Part shown: positions 44,537 through 56,949 of the stretch, in pieces
Position numbering within the stretch: position 1 is the first letter of the stretch
Layout of the letters: every line of letters begins with the position of its first letter
NCBI RefSeq assembly: GCF_001039355.2
Contig: NW_019775450.1
Span: forward strand, 131,649-195,648
Reading direction: 5' to 3'
Source of the DNA: Lingula anatina
Lineage: Eukaryota > Brachiopoda > Lingulata > Lingulida > Lingulidae
DNA: 64,000 bases
Program-made: the position numbers and the translations under genes
The notes under the pieces: generated by a model
Told to the model about the DNA's origin: nothing
What the model saw: only the letters and a program-made list of their open reading frames with translations
The model's database searches: none

Positions 44537-44689
44537 TTTGGCGTTTTTTAATGAAATAAAGACTCCGTTCAAACTGCACAACATAAATTACGCCGCAGTT
44601 AAGGAAATGCCCAATGTCAGATTAGCGCATGCCCAGAGAGAAAAAATCCCCCACTTAAGGCTAGGTAACCTCACTTTGTACTTATACTT

Positions 44690-44880
44690 CGGGACGACGG
44701 ATAAGTTCTTCATTCTGATTGTTTCTTTCAGTGATTTCTTTGATTCTTACATCCCTCTCACTTTCGTTTTTCATATCTGATATTTTACCACGCATTTCAT
44801 ATATTTTGTCTCCATTTTCTGTAGTTCGCCTCAACAGCACCTCTTAACAATAACAGGCAACCTATTTGCATTAGCCATTT
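44690..44880 (-). pseudogene. Fused relic of an N-terminal domain and coil exon
   Basis: On the minus strand MANANRLPVIVK (start at about 44872) matches the first residues of the N-terminal domain. Within 40 bases it passes into coil-exon sequence (MRGKISDMKNESERDVRIKE, ITERNNQNEELIRR) in another frame. A deletion joined exon 1 to exon 2. The duplicated 5'-flank block lies immediately upstream. Confidence 0.6.
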
Positions 44881-44899
44881 GTCTCGTAAATAGGATATC

Positions 44900-45440
44900 G
44901 CCTTAAAATTAGGTCAGCTAAGCCACACTTAAGGTAAGGTCGCGCAACATTGGCGACGGAAGAAATTTACTAGTACAGCAAGGGCGCGTAAATAGGCCTT
45001 TTCGCCAAACCTATTTTTGATATGAGGTGAAGCTGTGTTTTAAAGCGGCACGTCTACCACCGTCACTTTTTGTCTCGGTTATATACCTTGATTTTACTTC
45101 ATATTTGGTTCTAAAAACCTAACCAATTTACTCTTTGCTTATTTTTTCACTTAAATCAGTATTTCAATATCCCCAGCACATTTTAAATCATTATTTATTT
45201 CATTTGTATTCAGATGTACCAGCCGTGTATACGTAGACATGTATTGTCCCCATTATTACTGCTGATATAAATGTGGTTGGTGAGCTGGGGTAGTATAATT
45301 TCATCAATCTATATGAAGGGGGAGTTAAATACAAGTACATGTATATCGAAAGTGAACATTATACTAACAGCTAACAGCAAAAGAAAAAATAGGACAACAA
45401 AAATACCTCAAACTGTTTAATATTGAAATTTTCATAAAAC
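44900..45440. repeat. Duplicated 5'-flank block, copy 3
   Basis: 'agtacagcaagggcg', 'ggttggtgagctggggtag', 'ggacaacaaaaatacctcaaactg' match 631-1110 and 1790-2540. It is upstream of the relic at 44690-44880 and of copy B. Confidence 0.5.
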
Positions 45441-46010
45441 CAAAACATAACATTCTTTCACTTTCTCTCTGAATTTCAGCCTAATTTTTTTTTTTAACAA
45501 AATGTCCCAAACGTCCTATGTTGCGCTCTTGTCTATGTTATACGTATTGTTACAGCTTTCGGTTTTTGAAATGTGGAATGAACAAAGAAAGTTAGAATAA
45601 TTCGAAGGTATTTGAGACGTCTTATTTGAACATAACTTCTGAAATGAACGTTGCAAAGATACATCAACAAGGCAAAAAATGAAATCAGCAAAACATTAAC
45701 CCGCAGATAGAGAAATCCCAATCCAACAGTTCTAAGCGCATGTACATAGAAACCGAAATTCCCCAATTAACTTGTTATTAATTAATATATATTTAAGATG
45801 CGTGATGTTCCGTTTTGGTAAACGTTTGACTCTGATTAGGCATGGTGTGGGCGTCCTCACCTCCGTGGAGAGATTACAACCCAGCTAGTATGCAGACTAT
45901 ACATGTATATTTCACTCCCATACCAGGTTCTTAACCCCTCATTTAACACTTATTCTCTGTGTATTATTTGCATTCCCATGTCCGTACGGTGCTTTTACAC
46001 TGCCTGCTTA

Positions 46011-46316
46011 AGCCTGGGTCCCAACTCCACGCACTTTTTTAAGACGTACGATTTTTTTAGGTCTACACGGTGGATGCGTGGAAGTGCAGAGTGAGCACGG
46101 AGCGCAGTGGAGAAAAAAATAATTTTCTCGGGTGTCCCGTACGACAGGTTAGCGACGTGTCGTACTTTTTACATTTTCTGACATTTCGTACATGTAGATC
46201 GCACGCAGCGGCTGTTGATCATGTCGAAAAATTTCTCCGAGCTGATTTTTTTTTTTTTTTTTTTTTTTGCTGTAGACCACACGTATAAGCCCGTACGTTA
46301 GGTTAGGACCCAGGCT
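46011..46316. mobile_element. MITE, TTA target site, AGCCTGGGTC ends
   Basis: Perfect TTA duplications (46008-46010, 46317-46319). TIR AGCCTGGGTCCCAAC against inverted ...GTTAGGACCCAGGCT. The interior carries palindromic 'gtacgacaggttagcgacgtgtcgtac' pieces and a poly(T) run. The ends resemble the Harbinger left end at 22014 and the larger element at 48148-50129. Confidence 0.82.
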
Positions 46317-46714
46317 TTACCCATTCTTGTAAAACACCCATCCGACGCTTTGACCACACAGCCATTCGGTCTCTGATGCATTTCATTTAGTGACTTTGTC
46401 ACTTCATCTGTATAAAGTTTTCTGAAACTGCAACAGTTTTATTGACAAAGCATTTTGTGAAGAATTGCACTTGACTACTGGAAAAATATTTATCTTCTTA
46501 AATCAGTATGACCTATGGCAAAATCGTAGTCTCAAACACAACTTTATTTTCCTTGCTTTATGCAAAATGAAACTGCTAAATGAAAAACATTGGCACAGGT
46601 ACACGTATCGGTCTAAATGCAATATAGAAAAACGAAGAATAAATGCGGCGATTCGGTGTTTTGACACCTTAAAAGGTGTGAATGGTAACTCCCTTCATAC
46701 ATTATCAGTTCACA

Positions 46715-46990
46715 GGGGCGGATTCGGGATTTTTTTGAAGGGTGGGGGGGGGGCGTGTTGAAGGGTGGGGGGGGGCGTGTTCGCGGATCTTGGCGTGGGG
46801 TTCGGGGTCGGCTGAAGGGCCTCGAAAAAAATGTTATTTTTGAGGTTGAACGGTGCCATTTGGTACAATGTAGAAGTATGATTCAGCTAGTCAATATTCT
46901 AATTTCAAGAGGGGGCAATTGGTGTGATTTTTTCAGAAATCGAAAGGGGGTGGGGTTCAGGACAACCATGACGCCCCTCTTAATCCACCA
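46715..46990 (+). repeat. GC-rich dispersed repeat, copy 2
   Basis: Same word order as 2075-2360 (ggggcggattcggg, long G runs, attcagctagtcaatatt, tttcaagaggg, ggtgtgatt). Confidence 0.55.
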
Positions 46991-47029
46991 CTGGTTCATT
47001 CTGTAAGGATATATTTGCTGTTTTCGTTA

Positions 47030-47460
47030 AATTTAAATGATCCAACATCTATAAAATTATATTTTGAAGACACACTGACGACTGTTCAGAAGTAACAAGA
47101 AGGCGCTGAGTGCTCACATTTTAACGATAAAATTACCGGCAATTAGTCCACCTTGTTGATCTTATATTACATACGTACATTCTCTATCTTTGCGATTTGT
47201 CACGTGAATTTGTTTAAATGAAAAAAATGTTAATCAACCGTATAACAGAACTTCAGCTTGGAGCTGTAGATATGAGGCCGACATAATTGACTGAAAAATG
47301 TGGATTGGTGAAAATTCTGTGTTAGCAGTTGGACTTGGACTGACCAGAACTTTAACAGTTAGTCTCTCATCAACTGACATGTTTTGAAGTATTTCACCGA
47401 AATAAAAGTAAAATATCTGACTTTATTTTATGCTACGACTGCAAAACTGAGAGTAAGCCG
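47030..47460 (-). pseudogene. Relic of an array first exon with duplicated flank
   Basis: Minus-strand ATG at about 47381 opens MSVDERLTVKVLVSPSP, matching MSDGKRLLVNVLI, then diverges to a stop. The 350 bp on its 3' side (47040-47330) match 54800-55130 ('tgtggattggtgaaaatt', 'gttagcagttgga'), so another trace of the same duplication lies near 55060-55110, where the coding start is no longer readable. Confidence 0.5.
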
Positions 47461-48147
47461 CAGGTACGGAAATTCCAAACATACAAATATGTCTAATCTA
47501 ATGATCTATTTTGGTATTTTAACTCAGCTTCAAAATGATTGCTGATGTCCTATCCTCCCTGTACAGCCCACCTGGCAAACAAGGAGGTAAAAGCGAACAT
47601 ACGTGTAAGAACAACGTATTTCAATGCCAGACCTGGTATTTAATCCTTTATTCAGCCGCTACGGCCTGGGTTATATTTGCCTTCACGTGTCCATAGGTTG
47701 CACGTATACTGAGCATCTGTTTCCATGAGGTCTCTACAATGTAGGCCTATATGTAGACCCCACGGATATTTCGGAGAAAAAACACAGCACCCGTTCGTAG
47801 GGTAAACATACATAGTACATATACAGGTACTTGCCGTAGCTCGAGGTTACTTACGATGTCAAAAGAAAAAAGGTATTCCCCGTACGGTGTCATTGCCAGA
47901 TGTTTTCTGAGCCTAAGGAAAGAGTGCCAAGTGCGGGTACAGCAGGTGCCGTTCATCAAGAATGTAGTGAAGGTCATCAGAGTGATAAAAACAATGCTAT
48001 ACCAAAATTCTCATTATACATATCAGACATGTGTCATGGTTTTCCAGAGACATATCTGTGAATATATAGAGAAAAATCAATCTGCGGCTCTGTTAGAGGG
48101 AACATCAACAATGACTGTACGGTATGTCCTTGAACGGGTCAAACTAA
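47460..48147. other. No secure feature
   Basis: Mixed sequence with an open minus-strand stretch (47977-47861) ending in a donor-like CATC|GTAAGT, but no partner exon or known motif. 48040-48100 resembles the copy A/B intron words 'agagacatatctgtgaa' found at 38421 and 57249, so a further intron fragment of the array is present. Confidence 0.35.
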
Positions 48148-50129
48148 AGGCCGGGTCACACTGCGCTTGCGACCTTTTTGCAACCACAAAATCTGGCGGT
48201 CGCTTGCGATCACTTTGCAAGCTGATTAAGAACCACTTGGTGACCGAAAACCGGTTGCAGGACTGTAGCAGTCGCTTGTCAACTGGTAGCAGCAAGGTCG
48301 CTCAGAACATATATGTTGCCAACTTGTGACAGTAGCTACTTTCCCATAAATTCCCCTCTCAAAAGACAAAAAATGTTGTAGTAAAACGACTCCTTTTCAA
48401 AAAGACGGGACTGCTATAATCATTGACTTTGTTTACCTAAGAAGTAAAACGAGTAAAAAAAACTCGAAACTACTGGGTGAACCCGTGGATTGCAAGACGC
48501 CCCTTGTAAGGCGATTACAAACATTTGATGAAAGAACTTCGACTTGAAAATCAGGACGTTTTCCTTTCCTTCCTAAAAATAGAATTAATAATGTTTTGTG
48601 AACTTTTGAAAAGACTACACCCTTACCTAACGAAACCAGTGCTGCAATAAAAACATAAACTTGCAAACGTTTTAATCCTTATTAATCTCATAATACTCTT
48701 TAATATTTTCTTGTTCAAATACTTGGTCTCTTTGAGGTCGCAAGGCCTGTGCAGTTACGGTCACACTGAACAAAAAAACCTCTTTGCGACTTGCAACTGT
48801 CACTGGTTGCAAAAAGGTCGGCGACCGGTTGCAACAACTCGCAAAGTGGTTTCCAAATGAACGCTGAGTTAATATCCGGTTGCGCCGGTTTTCGGTGCAG
48901 CACCGATAACCTCCTGGCGACCGAAAAACCTACTTGTGGTATCCAACCGGTTGCTAACAGGTCGCCGACTGCTTTGCAACTGATTTGCAACCGAATGTGT
49001 GGTTTTCCCTTTGTCTTTTTATCCTAGGCGTTTGCCACTTACAATACAATGTAATTAAATCGTGACAAGTCATGCGCATCGTGTACTTTTTACACTCTCA
49101 TCCTTGTAGTGAGGATACCAAGCACTGGGAAGATGTTAAATTGTTTGTGTTGAAACTATTTTTTTTAAGTCTCTTGGACACATTTTACGATTTATTCAAT
49201 TATTTGTGGATAATTTTGATGTTGAAATTATGATATCAAATAGCAGTTATACCTTGCTGATTAAATTGCTTTTAATTTCCGTTTTCTCTGCATTCGTGTA
49301 TTTGTTTCATTGTTTACTCTGATAATATGGCTTTGCAAATTTTAAATAACATACAGGGATATATATAATTGAGGTTTTCGGCATTTTACCTATGATTTTT
49401 GCAAAATGATAAAATAAATAAACGTAGCGTCAAAAAATCGTAAATTGCTTTTATCATCACTTTTTTTTTTTTGGTTTCGTAAGTGTGAAATACCTGCCTG
49501 GTATATGATAGCCTTGGCAATTGGTATAAAATATTGCCAACAAATGCAATTTATGTTTTCTTTTTCTAAAATATTATAATTTGTGACCTTGATAGTTAGA
49601 AGGCTTACATAACAAATTATGAAAAAGAATTTGCCCAAATAGACCACCATCCTACGCCTATTTTATTGCAGTCGCTTCCAACCTTCCTGCGACATATTTT
49701 CGAACGCCTGCGATCGGTAAAAAAAAACCTGTTAGCGACCAAGATACTAAAGACCGTCAATCGACCATGCAGTTACAACTGCAACCTTCTGGCGACCTGC
49801 TGCCGACTACTTGCGACTGGTAAAGAACTTTTAAGCGACCAGTCGACTAATTATGGTCAATCGACCGTGCAGTTGCAAATGGTATGCTACTGGTTATAGC
49901 AACCTACTGACAACCAAGAAGAGACCGACAGGCAACCTTTAGGATAACGATTATTTTCATCTTTAGTCGCACTGGTTGTCGGTGCAAAAAAAATGGCCTT
50001 CGTGTGTCACCGATCGCAGGCGACCTGTTGGCAACCTTATGCGACCACTTTAAAACCTATGGCAACCTCCTTGCGACTAAGGTTGCAAAGAGGTTGCCAA
50101 AAGGTTGCAAGCGCAGTGTGACCCAGGCT
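48148..50129. mobile_element. Large fold-back element, AGCCTGGGTC-like ends
   Basis: Left GGGTCACACTGCGCTTGCGA and right (inverted) GGGTCACACTGCGCTTGCAA form about 40-bp TIRs. 'TTGCAACC', 'GGTCGC' and 'GCGACC' words recur over 48150-48310, 48730-49010 and 49670-50110 in alternating orientation, with AT-rich spacers between. The right outer end AGCCTGGGTC equals that of the 46011 MITE. The flanks are TAA and TTA, so an exact target duplication is not proven. No transposase. Confidence 0.7.
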
Positions 50130-50331
50130 TTACATACCCGGAATATTTCCTGTCGCTCACTTTGACCACAAGGCCATCCGCTCTGTGTTTCATTTCATGC
50201 CAGTGAAAGTTCAACTTACGAGAACAAAACTAATAACACTGTCATATTGAATGTCTGGGTGTTTGCTTTTCTGGAACGGTCTTGTTCTTTTCTGGATTGA
50301 TTCAATCGTGTCACTTTGTTGTCTCGTTAAA

Positions 50332-50519
50332 CCCGGTGTGACAGGAATGTTAGTCCGCCAGGAGCCGTAGTCCATTCCCCATTTATTTGTACGGGTGGCA
50401 TTCGTCCAATATGCTAACCCCAATATTCCGACCATATACATGTATACCCCTAACCTGTACTCAGCATATGGGACCCGGAATTCCATTATTTAGACTACCA
50501 ATTCCTGTCATAACGGGTG
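50332..50519. mobile_element. Short CCGGTGT-family MITE
   Basis: Left CCCGGTGTGACAGGAATGTT and right (inverted) CCCGTTATGACAGGAATTGG, each followed by AGTC. Related to the ends of 20535-21958 and 59893-60036. Confidence 0.65.
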
Positions 50520-50703
50520 CCAAACTTATTTTTCATTATTATTATCTATTGCGGTTCAAGTACATTTTTACAATGACTATGACCTAACAGTATACATTAT
50601 ATAATCATATAACTAAAATTACAATAGTAAATTACAATATTGTTTATACAATAACTACGATAAGATTTTACAATTGCAGTATATGTTCAGTTACTTTGGT
50701 TGA

Positions 50704-51190
50704 CTAGGTGGTGGTTGGTTGAGAATATATTTTTCTTTCCGTATTACACATTGTGATATAGTGGGCCACATTCTTTATAACATCTAAATCGTTTGACTGC
50801 ATTATGCATTTGAACTGATTCTCTGGGGTTAGTGTAGGATCTGGTTTTAGGATCTCCCTGTGTTTGGTGAGTAAGAGGCATTTTAAAAGAAAGTGCATTT
50901 CGTTTTCGACTTCATCTGAGCATAACTTGCAGATCCTTTCTTCAGGGGGTATTGACTTTGGTTTTCGGTATCTGCCTCTTTGGATTTCTAAGTCATGTGC
51001 CCCTGTTCTAAATTTTGCCAAATTTTGCATTTCATGTTTTGGTATAGGTTCTGTTGTGTACGCTTCCCTTTCATAATTTGTTTTAAATAATCGATATGTT
51101 CGTAGAATGCTGTTTTCTCGCTGTATTTCTTTGAGAAAAAAAAGGGTATAATGACTTTCCAGTGCATTTTTTACTTCTGCTTTCGAGGGG
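50704..51190 (-). pseudogene. C-terminal tail of a non-LTR retrotransposon
   Basis: The minus-strand reading includes LRTYRLFKTNYEREAY, then LAKFRTGAHDLEIQRGRYRK and a zinc-knuckle-like stretch ICKLCSDEVENEMHFLLKC before the stop. This order (L.KFR.s.H.LEIE.GRy... CkxC....E.H.fLxxC) is the usual C-terminus of a LINE ORF. The reverse transcriptase itself is absent, as expected of truncation. Unrelated to the LINE at 32-35 kb, which has an HWL tail. Confidence 0.75.
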
Positions 51191-51286
51191 GTATTAGTCT
51201 GTTTTCATTAGATTTTGAGTAATGTATTTAATTTCGCTTGACCAATTTTTTTACCTGTGTATCATGTTTTGTTTCATATTCATGGC

Positions 51287-54170
51287 CTGTAGTCCGGTTG
51301 CTTAGGGCAAAAAAATGGCCAAATCGTGACACGGCGGATAAAAGCACCAAATTTTGCATGTGGGTACCTTTTGACATACTAAATCAAATTAGAGCCGTAG
51401 CCCACGGAAAAAAATTACCGTTTGGACAAAAAATCCAAAATGGCCGCCAATTTGTGAAATTCTGTAGAAATATATACATACCTATGTTGATTTTTATCAA
51501 ATAAAGTATTTTCTCAATGTTTTCCACATCCTTATTACCCATATTATGCATATATGTCAGATGACAAACAAGTGTCCTTGGACTTTTTGAAATTCCAAGA
51601 TGGCCGCCGTATGGCATAGGAATACTAGAACATGTACAAGGGTTTTCAACTAATGCCAACTAGGAAGATACATTGCCCACTATCTAATTAATTTTGTTTC
51701 TGAGTGCCTTATTACAGAAATAATATATTTTTGGTGAGATACTAACCTTTATTCTCAGGCATTTTGAGAAAAATCCAAGATGGCCGCCATATCAAAGGAA
51801 CACTACAGTATACACATAGGGCTTCTTCTTCCATGGAGATATGATATTAATTGATAAATTAGGTTTGTTTCTGAGTATTTTCCACATCCTTTTAATCCAC
51901 ATAATATATACGTGATGAGAATGTTATGTGTATCCTTTTTGAAACAAAACAAAATGGCTGCCATTAGCCATAGAAGGAGGGGTTATGTTTATACCTGCGA
52001 GAGATAGGCTTCCATATAAAATGAAGCTAAATTCAGTTGTTTTTCTTTTATTATTATTATTATTATCCCATGATACATATCTGATAGGTAATTAATGTCC
52101 ATATTTGATCATTTTGGGGAAATCCAAGATGGCCTTCTTTTCCCCATAGGAAAACTGGTGCATTCGATTTTATAGGCACTTCTACGGCAAATCAGGGTCA
52201 TTATGATATTTTGTCAAAATACTTAAGGGTACACACTTGTTACCCACCAGACAGATATCTCAAAGTCCAAAAAGAATGTGGGAAATACCGAGAAACAAAA
52301 TTCATTTTATTTGAACCCAATGTCTCTCTGGCACTAGTTGACTGTACTATTCCTATTGTGAATTGCAGCAATCTTGAATTTTCTCAAATATGCAAGATGC
52401 ACACTTGCTACACACCAGATTTATATAGAGTAAGGTTAATAAGGATGTCAACGTGTTTGAACATCAAGCGGCTTTATTTCATGTTGGAATCAATGTCTGA
52501 ACTGTTCCATTAATTGACACCTATGTGCATTTGAATGATATTCCTATCGCAACTGGCAGCTATCTTGGGTTTTCTCCGAATAGTACTCAAGGATACATAC
52601 ACTTTCTACACACACAAAGTCTTTCATAAGGATAAATAGGATATGAAAGGAAACGTTTAAAAACAATCTAAAGTTAACTACATTTAAATTGTACTCAGTG
52701 TATCTCTGGCATTATTTGATTATGTGTACGAATATTCTAATGACAAAAGGCAGACATCTTGATTTTTTTCAGAATACCCAAACATACACACATGCTACAG
52801 ACGAGGTATACATCATAGGGTAATAATAAATGGAAAGAAAAACGTAAATTATTTTTAAAACAAACCCATGGTAATGTAATTGTATAATGAACCACATGCA
52901 GCAATTGAAACCCACCCATTAGTATTCCTATGTCAAATTGTAGCTATCTTGGATTTTCTCAGAATATCCAAGGATGCACACTATTTAACCACCAGATATA
53001 TATATCATAGGACTAATAAGGATGGGCAAAACTTGATAAGCAAACACAATTTCACCCTGGTAGTAGATGAAAAGCCATGGATGTGCAGTTGTAATTCCAG
53101 TAGTATTCCTATGGCCAATGACGGCTATCTTGGATTTTCTCAGAATATCCAAGGATGCACACTATTTACCCACAAGATATATATATCATAGGACTAATAA
53201 GGATGGGCAAAACTTGATAAGCAAACACAATTTCACCCTGGTAGTAGATGAAAAGCCATGGATGTGCAGTTGTAATTCCAGTAGTATTCCTATGGCCAAT
53301 GACGGCCATCTTGGATTTTCTCAAAATGATTAAATATGCACATTTATTACCTGCTAGATATGTATCACAGTATAATAATAATGTGTAAAACACTAAAAGA
53401 ATAAACAGAATTTGATAGTGAATTATGCTTTTCCTAGCTGGCATTAGTTCTAACCCTTTGTAATACTAGAAGAATTCCTATGACATATGGTGGCCATCTT
53501 GGATTTTCTCAAAATGCCCAAGAATACATGTTAGTAACTCACCACATACATATTGTGTGGGTGGAAAGGATGTGGAAAACACTCAGAAACAAACTTAATT
53601 AGATAGTGGAAAATTAATCTTTCCAGTTGCCATTAGTTGGATCCCCCGTATGCTAGAATTCCTGTGGCACATGGCAGCCATCTTGAATTTTCCAAAATGC
53701 CCAAGAACACTTCGCAGTTACTCACCACAAACATATTATGTGGGTAACAAAAATCTGAGAAACAGACTTAATTTGATAGTGGACAACGTACACGGTATCT
53801 TTATAGCTGGTATTAGTTGTGCACTAGTATTCCTATGGCTGTTTCTATAGCATATGACAGCCATCTTGGATTTTTTCAAAAAGTCCAAGAGAACTTGTTT
53901 GGTATCTGACATATATGAATAAAATGGGTAATTAGGGTGTGGAAAACTCTGAGGAAATAATTTATTTGATAAAAATAAACATGGATATGTACATATTTCT
54001 AAATAATTCCATAAATTGGCGGCCATTTTGGATTTTTTGACCAAACGGTACATTGTTTGAGAGGGCTACGGTTCTAATTTGATTTAGAGTGTCAAAAGGT
54101 AACTACATGCCAAATTTGGTGCTTTTATCCGCCGTGTCACGATTTTTTCCTTAAGCCACCGGACTACTGG
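51287..54170. repeat. Large palindromic array of ~180-bp 'ggcggccatcttgga' units with long TIRs
   Basis: The outer ends CTGTAGTCCGGTTGCTTA and (inverted) CCAGTAGTCCGGTGGCTTA, followed by 'cgtgacacggcggataaaag' and 'caccaaattt.gcatgt', are long TIRs; similarity continues for several hundred bases inward. Inside are about 15 units spaced 170-190 bp. The first five carry 'aagatggccgcc', the last ten its inverse 'ggcggccatcttgga', so orientation flips near 52.2 kb. Two neighbouring units (52980-53159, 53160-53340) are almost identical. Reading frames within are unit artefacts. Confidence 0.75.
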
Positions 54171-54784
54171 TGTAGATCTTATCACTGATACGTAAAAGTT
54201 CATTTACAGACATCCCTGCGTTTTTAATTGCTGCCCTTTCACAATGTTTACCTTTTATTTCGTAGTCTCCAACACTTCTATTTCTCCTGGCTTTATATAT
54301 TTAATCATATTGCATAATGGAAAGCGTTGGTATCATTCAGTCTAGGTACAATTTAGAAACGCTACGAACTAATGCGAAGTGATTCAGTGTAAAGGTGTAC
54401 AACGGCGTGAGTAATAATACGTATAAACAATGAATTATTCAGCACTTCAAAGTTTACATGGAGTTAAAAAGCTTGTGAAAGTTTGCTGTAGAATTTCCCC
54501 CTTTGACACGAACTGCAGAAAATATGAATTTAACTAAAGAGGTACGAGGAAAAAAATGCCAAGCAAAGCTTTGTCAATTGCAGGTAATGTATATGATATG
54601 ATATTCATCTTTGGTTTGCTCGTACTTTGTTATTCCTGCCATTTTGGGTCAAAGTGTTTTAGTGTACAGCTAACAAAACCTGAACAATAATTTCCTTGTG
54701 TACATAAGCAGTTCATATAACAAGGACATATTCGTTGTTTTCGTACGCGTTTTACATTAGGCCTAATGATCCACAATGCTAATA

Positions 54785-54787
<3 letters not shown>

Positions 54788-54817
<30 letters not shown>
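54788..54817. repeat. (TA)n microsatellite
   Basis: Short pure TA run. Confidence 0.9.
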
Positions 54818-54818
<1 letters not shown>

Positions 54819-55461
54819 CTTAGTAGACAAACTGATGACTGCATAGAAGATGACAAGTAGCTTAGCGTTTACATTTCAACAAGTACATCTACCAGCATTT
54901 GCCCCACCTTGTTGGTCTTATGCAGTCTTTATCTTGCAATTTTGTGGTGTAAATTTGTTTAAAAAACGATGTAAATCAACCATCTAGCGCACATTAGGCT
55001 TGGAATGATAGACATCAGGCCGATGTAACTGACTGGAAAACGTGGATTAGTGAAAATTTGATGTTAGCAGTTGGATTTGACGAGTGGAATTTTTAGCGGT
55101 TGGGTTTTAATTAATTGATTGCGAATTATTTGTCCAAGTTACAAATAGCCAAGTCTAAGTTGCAAAACGTTTATTCTGTTAGGATAATGTAATTGACCGG
55201 AATTGTAAAACATGAAGCTTGCACAGTTGTATCGAAAAAAATTCTAATTTAGAAGTGACAGAGTACATACACGATCAAATATGGCTAATAAGTTGTTTAA
55301 GTTGTTTAACAGCAAATAATAAAATGCAAGTTATTTACAAATCCCAAGCATGATGTATTAAATATCGCATAGAACTGCAGTCACGACTGTCTGTATTGTC
55401 TCATTTTCGTATACTACTTGGATATCCCAATGTATATTTTTAAAAAAGTTCCACAAGGACG

Positions 55462-55488
55462 ATATATATATATATATATATATATATG
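55462..55488. repeat. (TA)n microsatellite
   Basis: Short pure TA run in the 3' flank of copy A. Confidence 0.9.
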
Positions 55489-55847
55489 CCTACCGAGTGA
55501 TCAGTTCGTTCTGTGTTCTCTTGATCATTTCCTTTCTTAAATATCTATATATGTACAGTATATAAGGTGGAAATGCGTTAAACACTGAAAGTGCGTTCCT
55601 GCATGTAGCATATGTACTTTCAGCCCCTCTGGGCCTCGTTATTAACTTGTTAATTAATCATTAGCTCTGTAGTTACATATCTATAACGTAACATATATTC
55701 CCCTTACTGCAAATATCAACGCATTATATCAAAATCAAATCACGACCAGCTCCCTCAATGAAATAAGTTAGAAATCTTAATATTGAAATATTTCTATCTT
55801 CTTAGTCGGCAACATTCCAATTTGTATCTCCCGTTAGTGTATAATGA

Positions 55848-56089
55848 TTAAGATTTCTCATTGCTCGATGTTTGTCTGACAGTTGTGTTTTGCTCGTCTA
55901 TAAATCCTTCAATCCTTCCGGTTTTGGCGTCGATTTTTTTTACAAAACGCTCAATAATGGATAATGTTTGCATATTAACTTCAATCCTGCCAGCTCTGGC
56001 GTCGATTTGTTTCACTAAGCGCAGAAGATACGATATTTCTTGCCTAATAACTTCGATGTCATATACTTGCAGATCACAGGAGGTGTTGC
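55848..56089 (-). CDS. Copy A last exon: short coil and stop
   Basis: Exon of 242 nt, acceptor TTTTCCAAAAG, phase 1 start, TAA stop. After GNTSCDLQVYDIEVIRQE comes an internal 30-residue duplication: LVKQIDARAGRIEVNM and FVKKIDAKTGRIEGFI, both helical with an IDAxxGRIE core. The tail ends TSSNEKS. The phase fits the acidic exon. In copy B the corresponding place is occupied by repeats and, further on, the ZU5 module. Family unknown. Confidence 0.65.
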
Positions 56090-56280
56090 CTTTTGGAAAA
56101 ATTTTAATTTTTAAAATTTTGTCATGCATGTAACAAGTTTAAAACTTTGATTACAGAATAACATGAAGTCATTTTATCCCATGGAGATATGTGCACGTCC
56201 AACCTTGAAAAAAGACGTGGATAAGTGTGGCACCCTCATTCCCCAACAAATGGAAAACAACACATACGTTTTCTTAAAAC

Positions 56281-56330
<50 letters not shown>

Positions 56331-56917
56331 AAATATTGAATACAACACTTTCAATTATGTCCGATGTAGACGCTTAAAAGGCCTTTCTCTGAAACTTTGC
56401 CTATTTGACCCTGAACCCCAAAGCATGTCTCACACGAAACCGTTGAGAAAATAAAGATCAAGGTATAGGTTTTTAATTTCTCATATCGGAAGACCCCCTT
56501 TTAATCTTTAAAAAACTTATCAAATAAAACAATGCACTGTGATCATATATATACATATTTTATAAAACGTTCCTGTCTATCACTGGGCTACACATCGAAA
56601 AGATATAATAATGATATACATGTTTCATTATTTAAAGATACTTCTTACGACAATTGACGTACCTTCCACCACTTTGACACCAGTCTCTTCTGAGGATACT
56701 TTGGGTACAGTTTCGCCCTCTATCTCAGCACTTTCCACGACACAGGGATCCTTGGACTCAGCTTCTGAAGGATAAATAGACGGAGGTTTTAATTCAGTAA
56801 AGAGGATTTTTATCATCTTGACAACTTTGTTTAAACTTTTTCAAACTGTCATTGGACTTAAAATGGCAGTGATGATCGATTAAAACTGGAAAGATTATCA
56901 ACGATTATAACGGAGTC

Positions 56918-56949
<32 letters not shown>

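Noticed and set aside
47856-48329. 157-residue plus-strand frame
   Set aside because: Its last third runs into the left TIR of the 48148-50129 element; the rest has no recognisable motif.
52880-53333. Two overlapping plus-strand frames with a repeated peptide
   Set aside because: They are the same reading of two almost identical 180-bp repeat units and carry no protein signal.
51287-54170. CRISPR-like regular spacing of repeats
   Set aside because: Units are 170-190 bp, diverged, flip orientation and lie in a eukaryotic genome; it is a transposon-type array.
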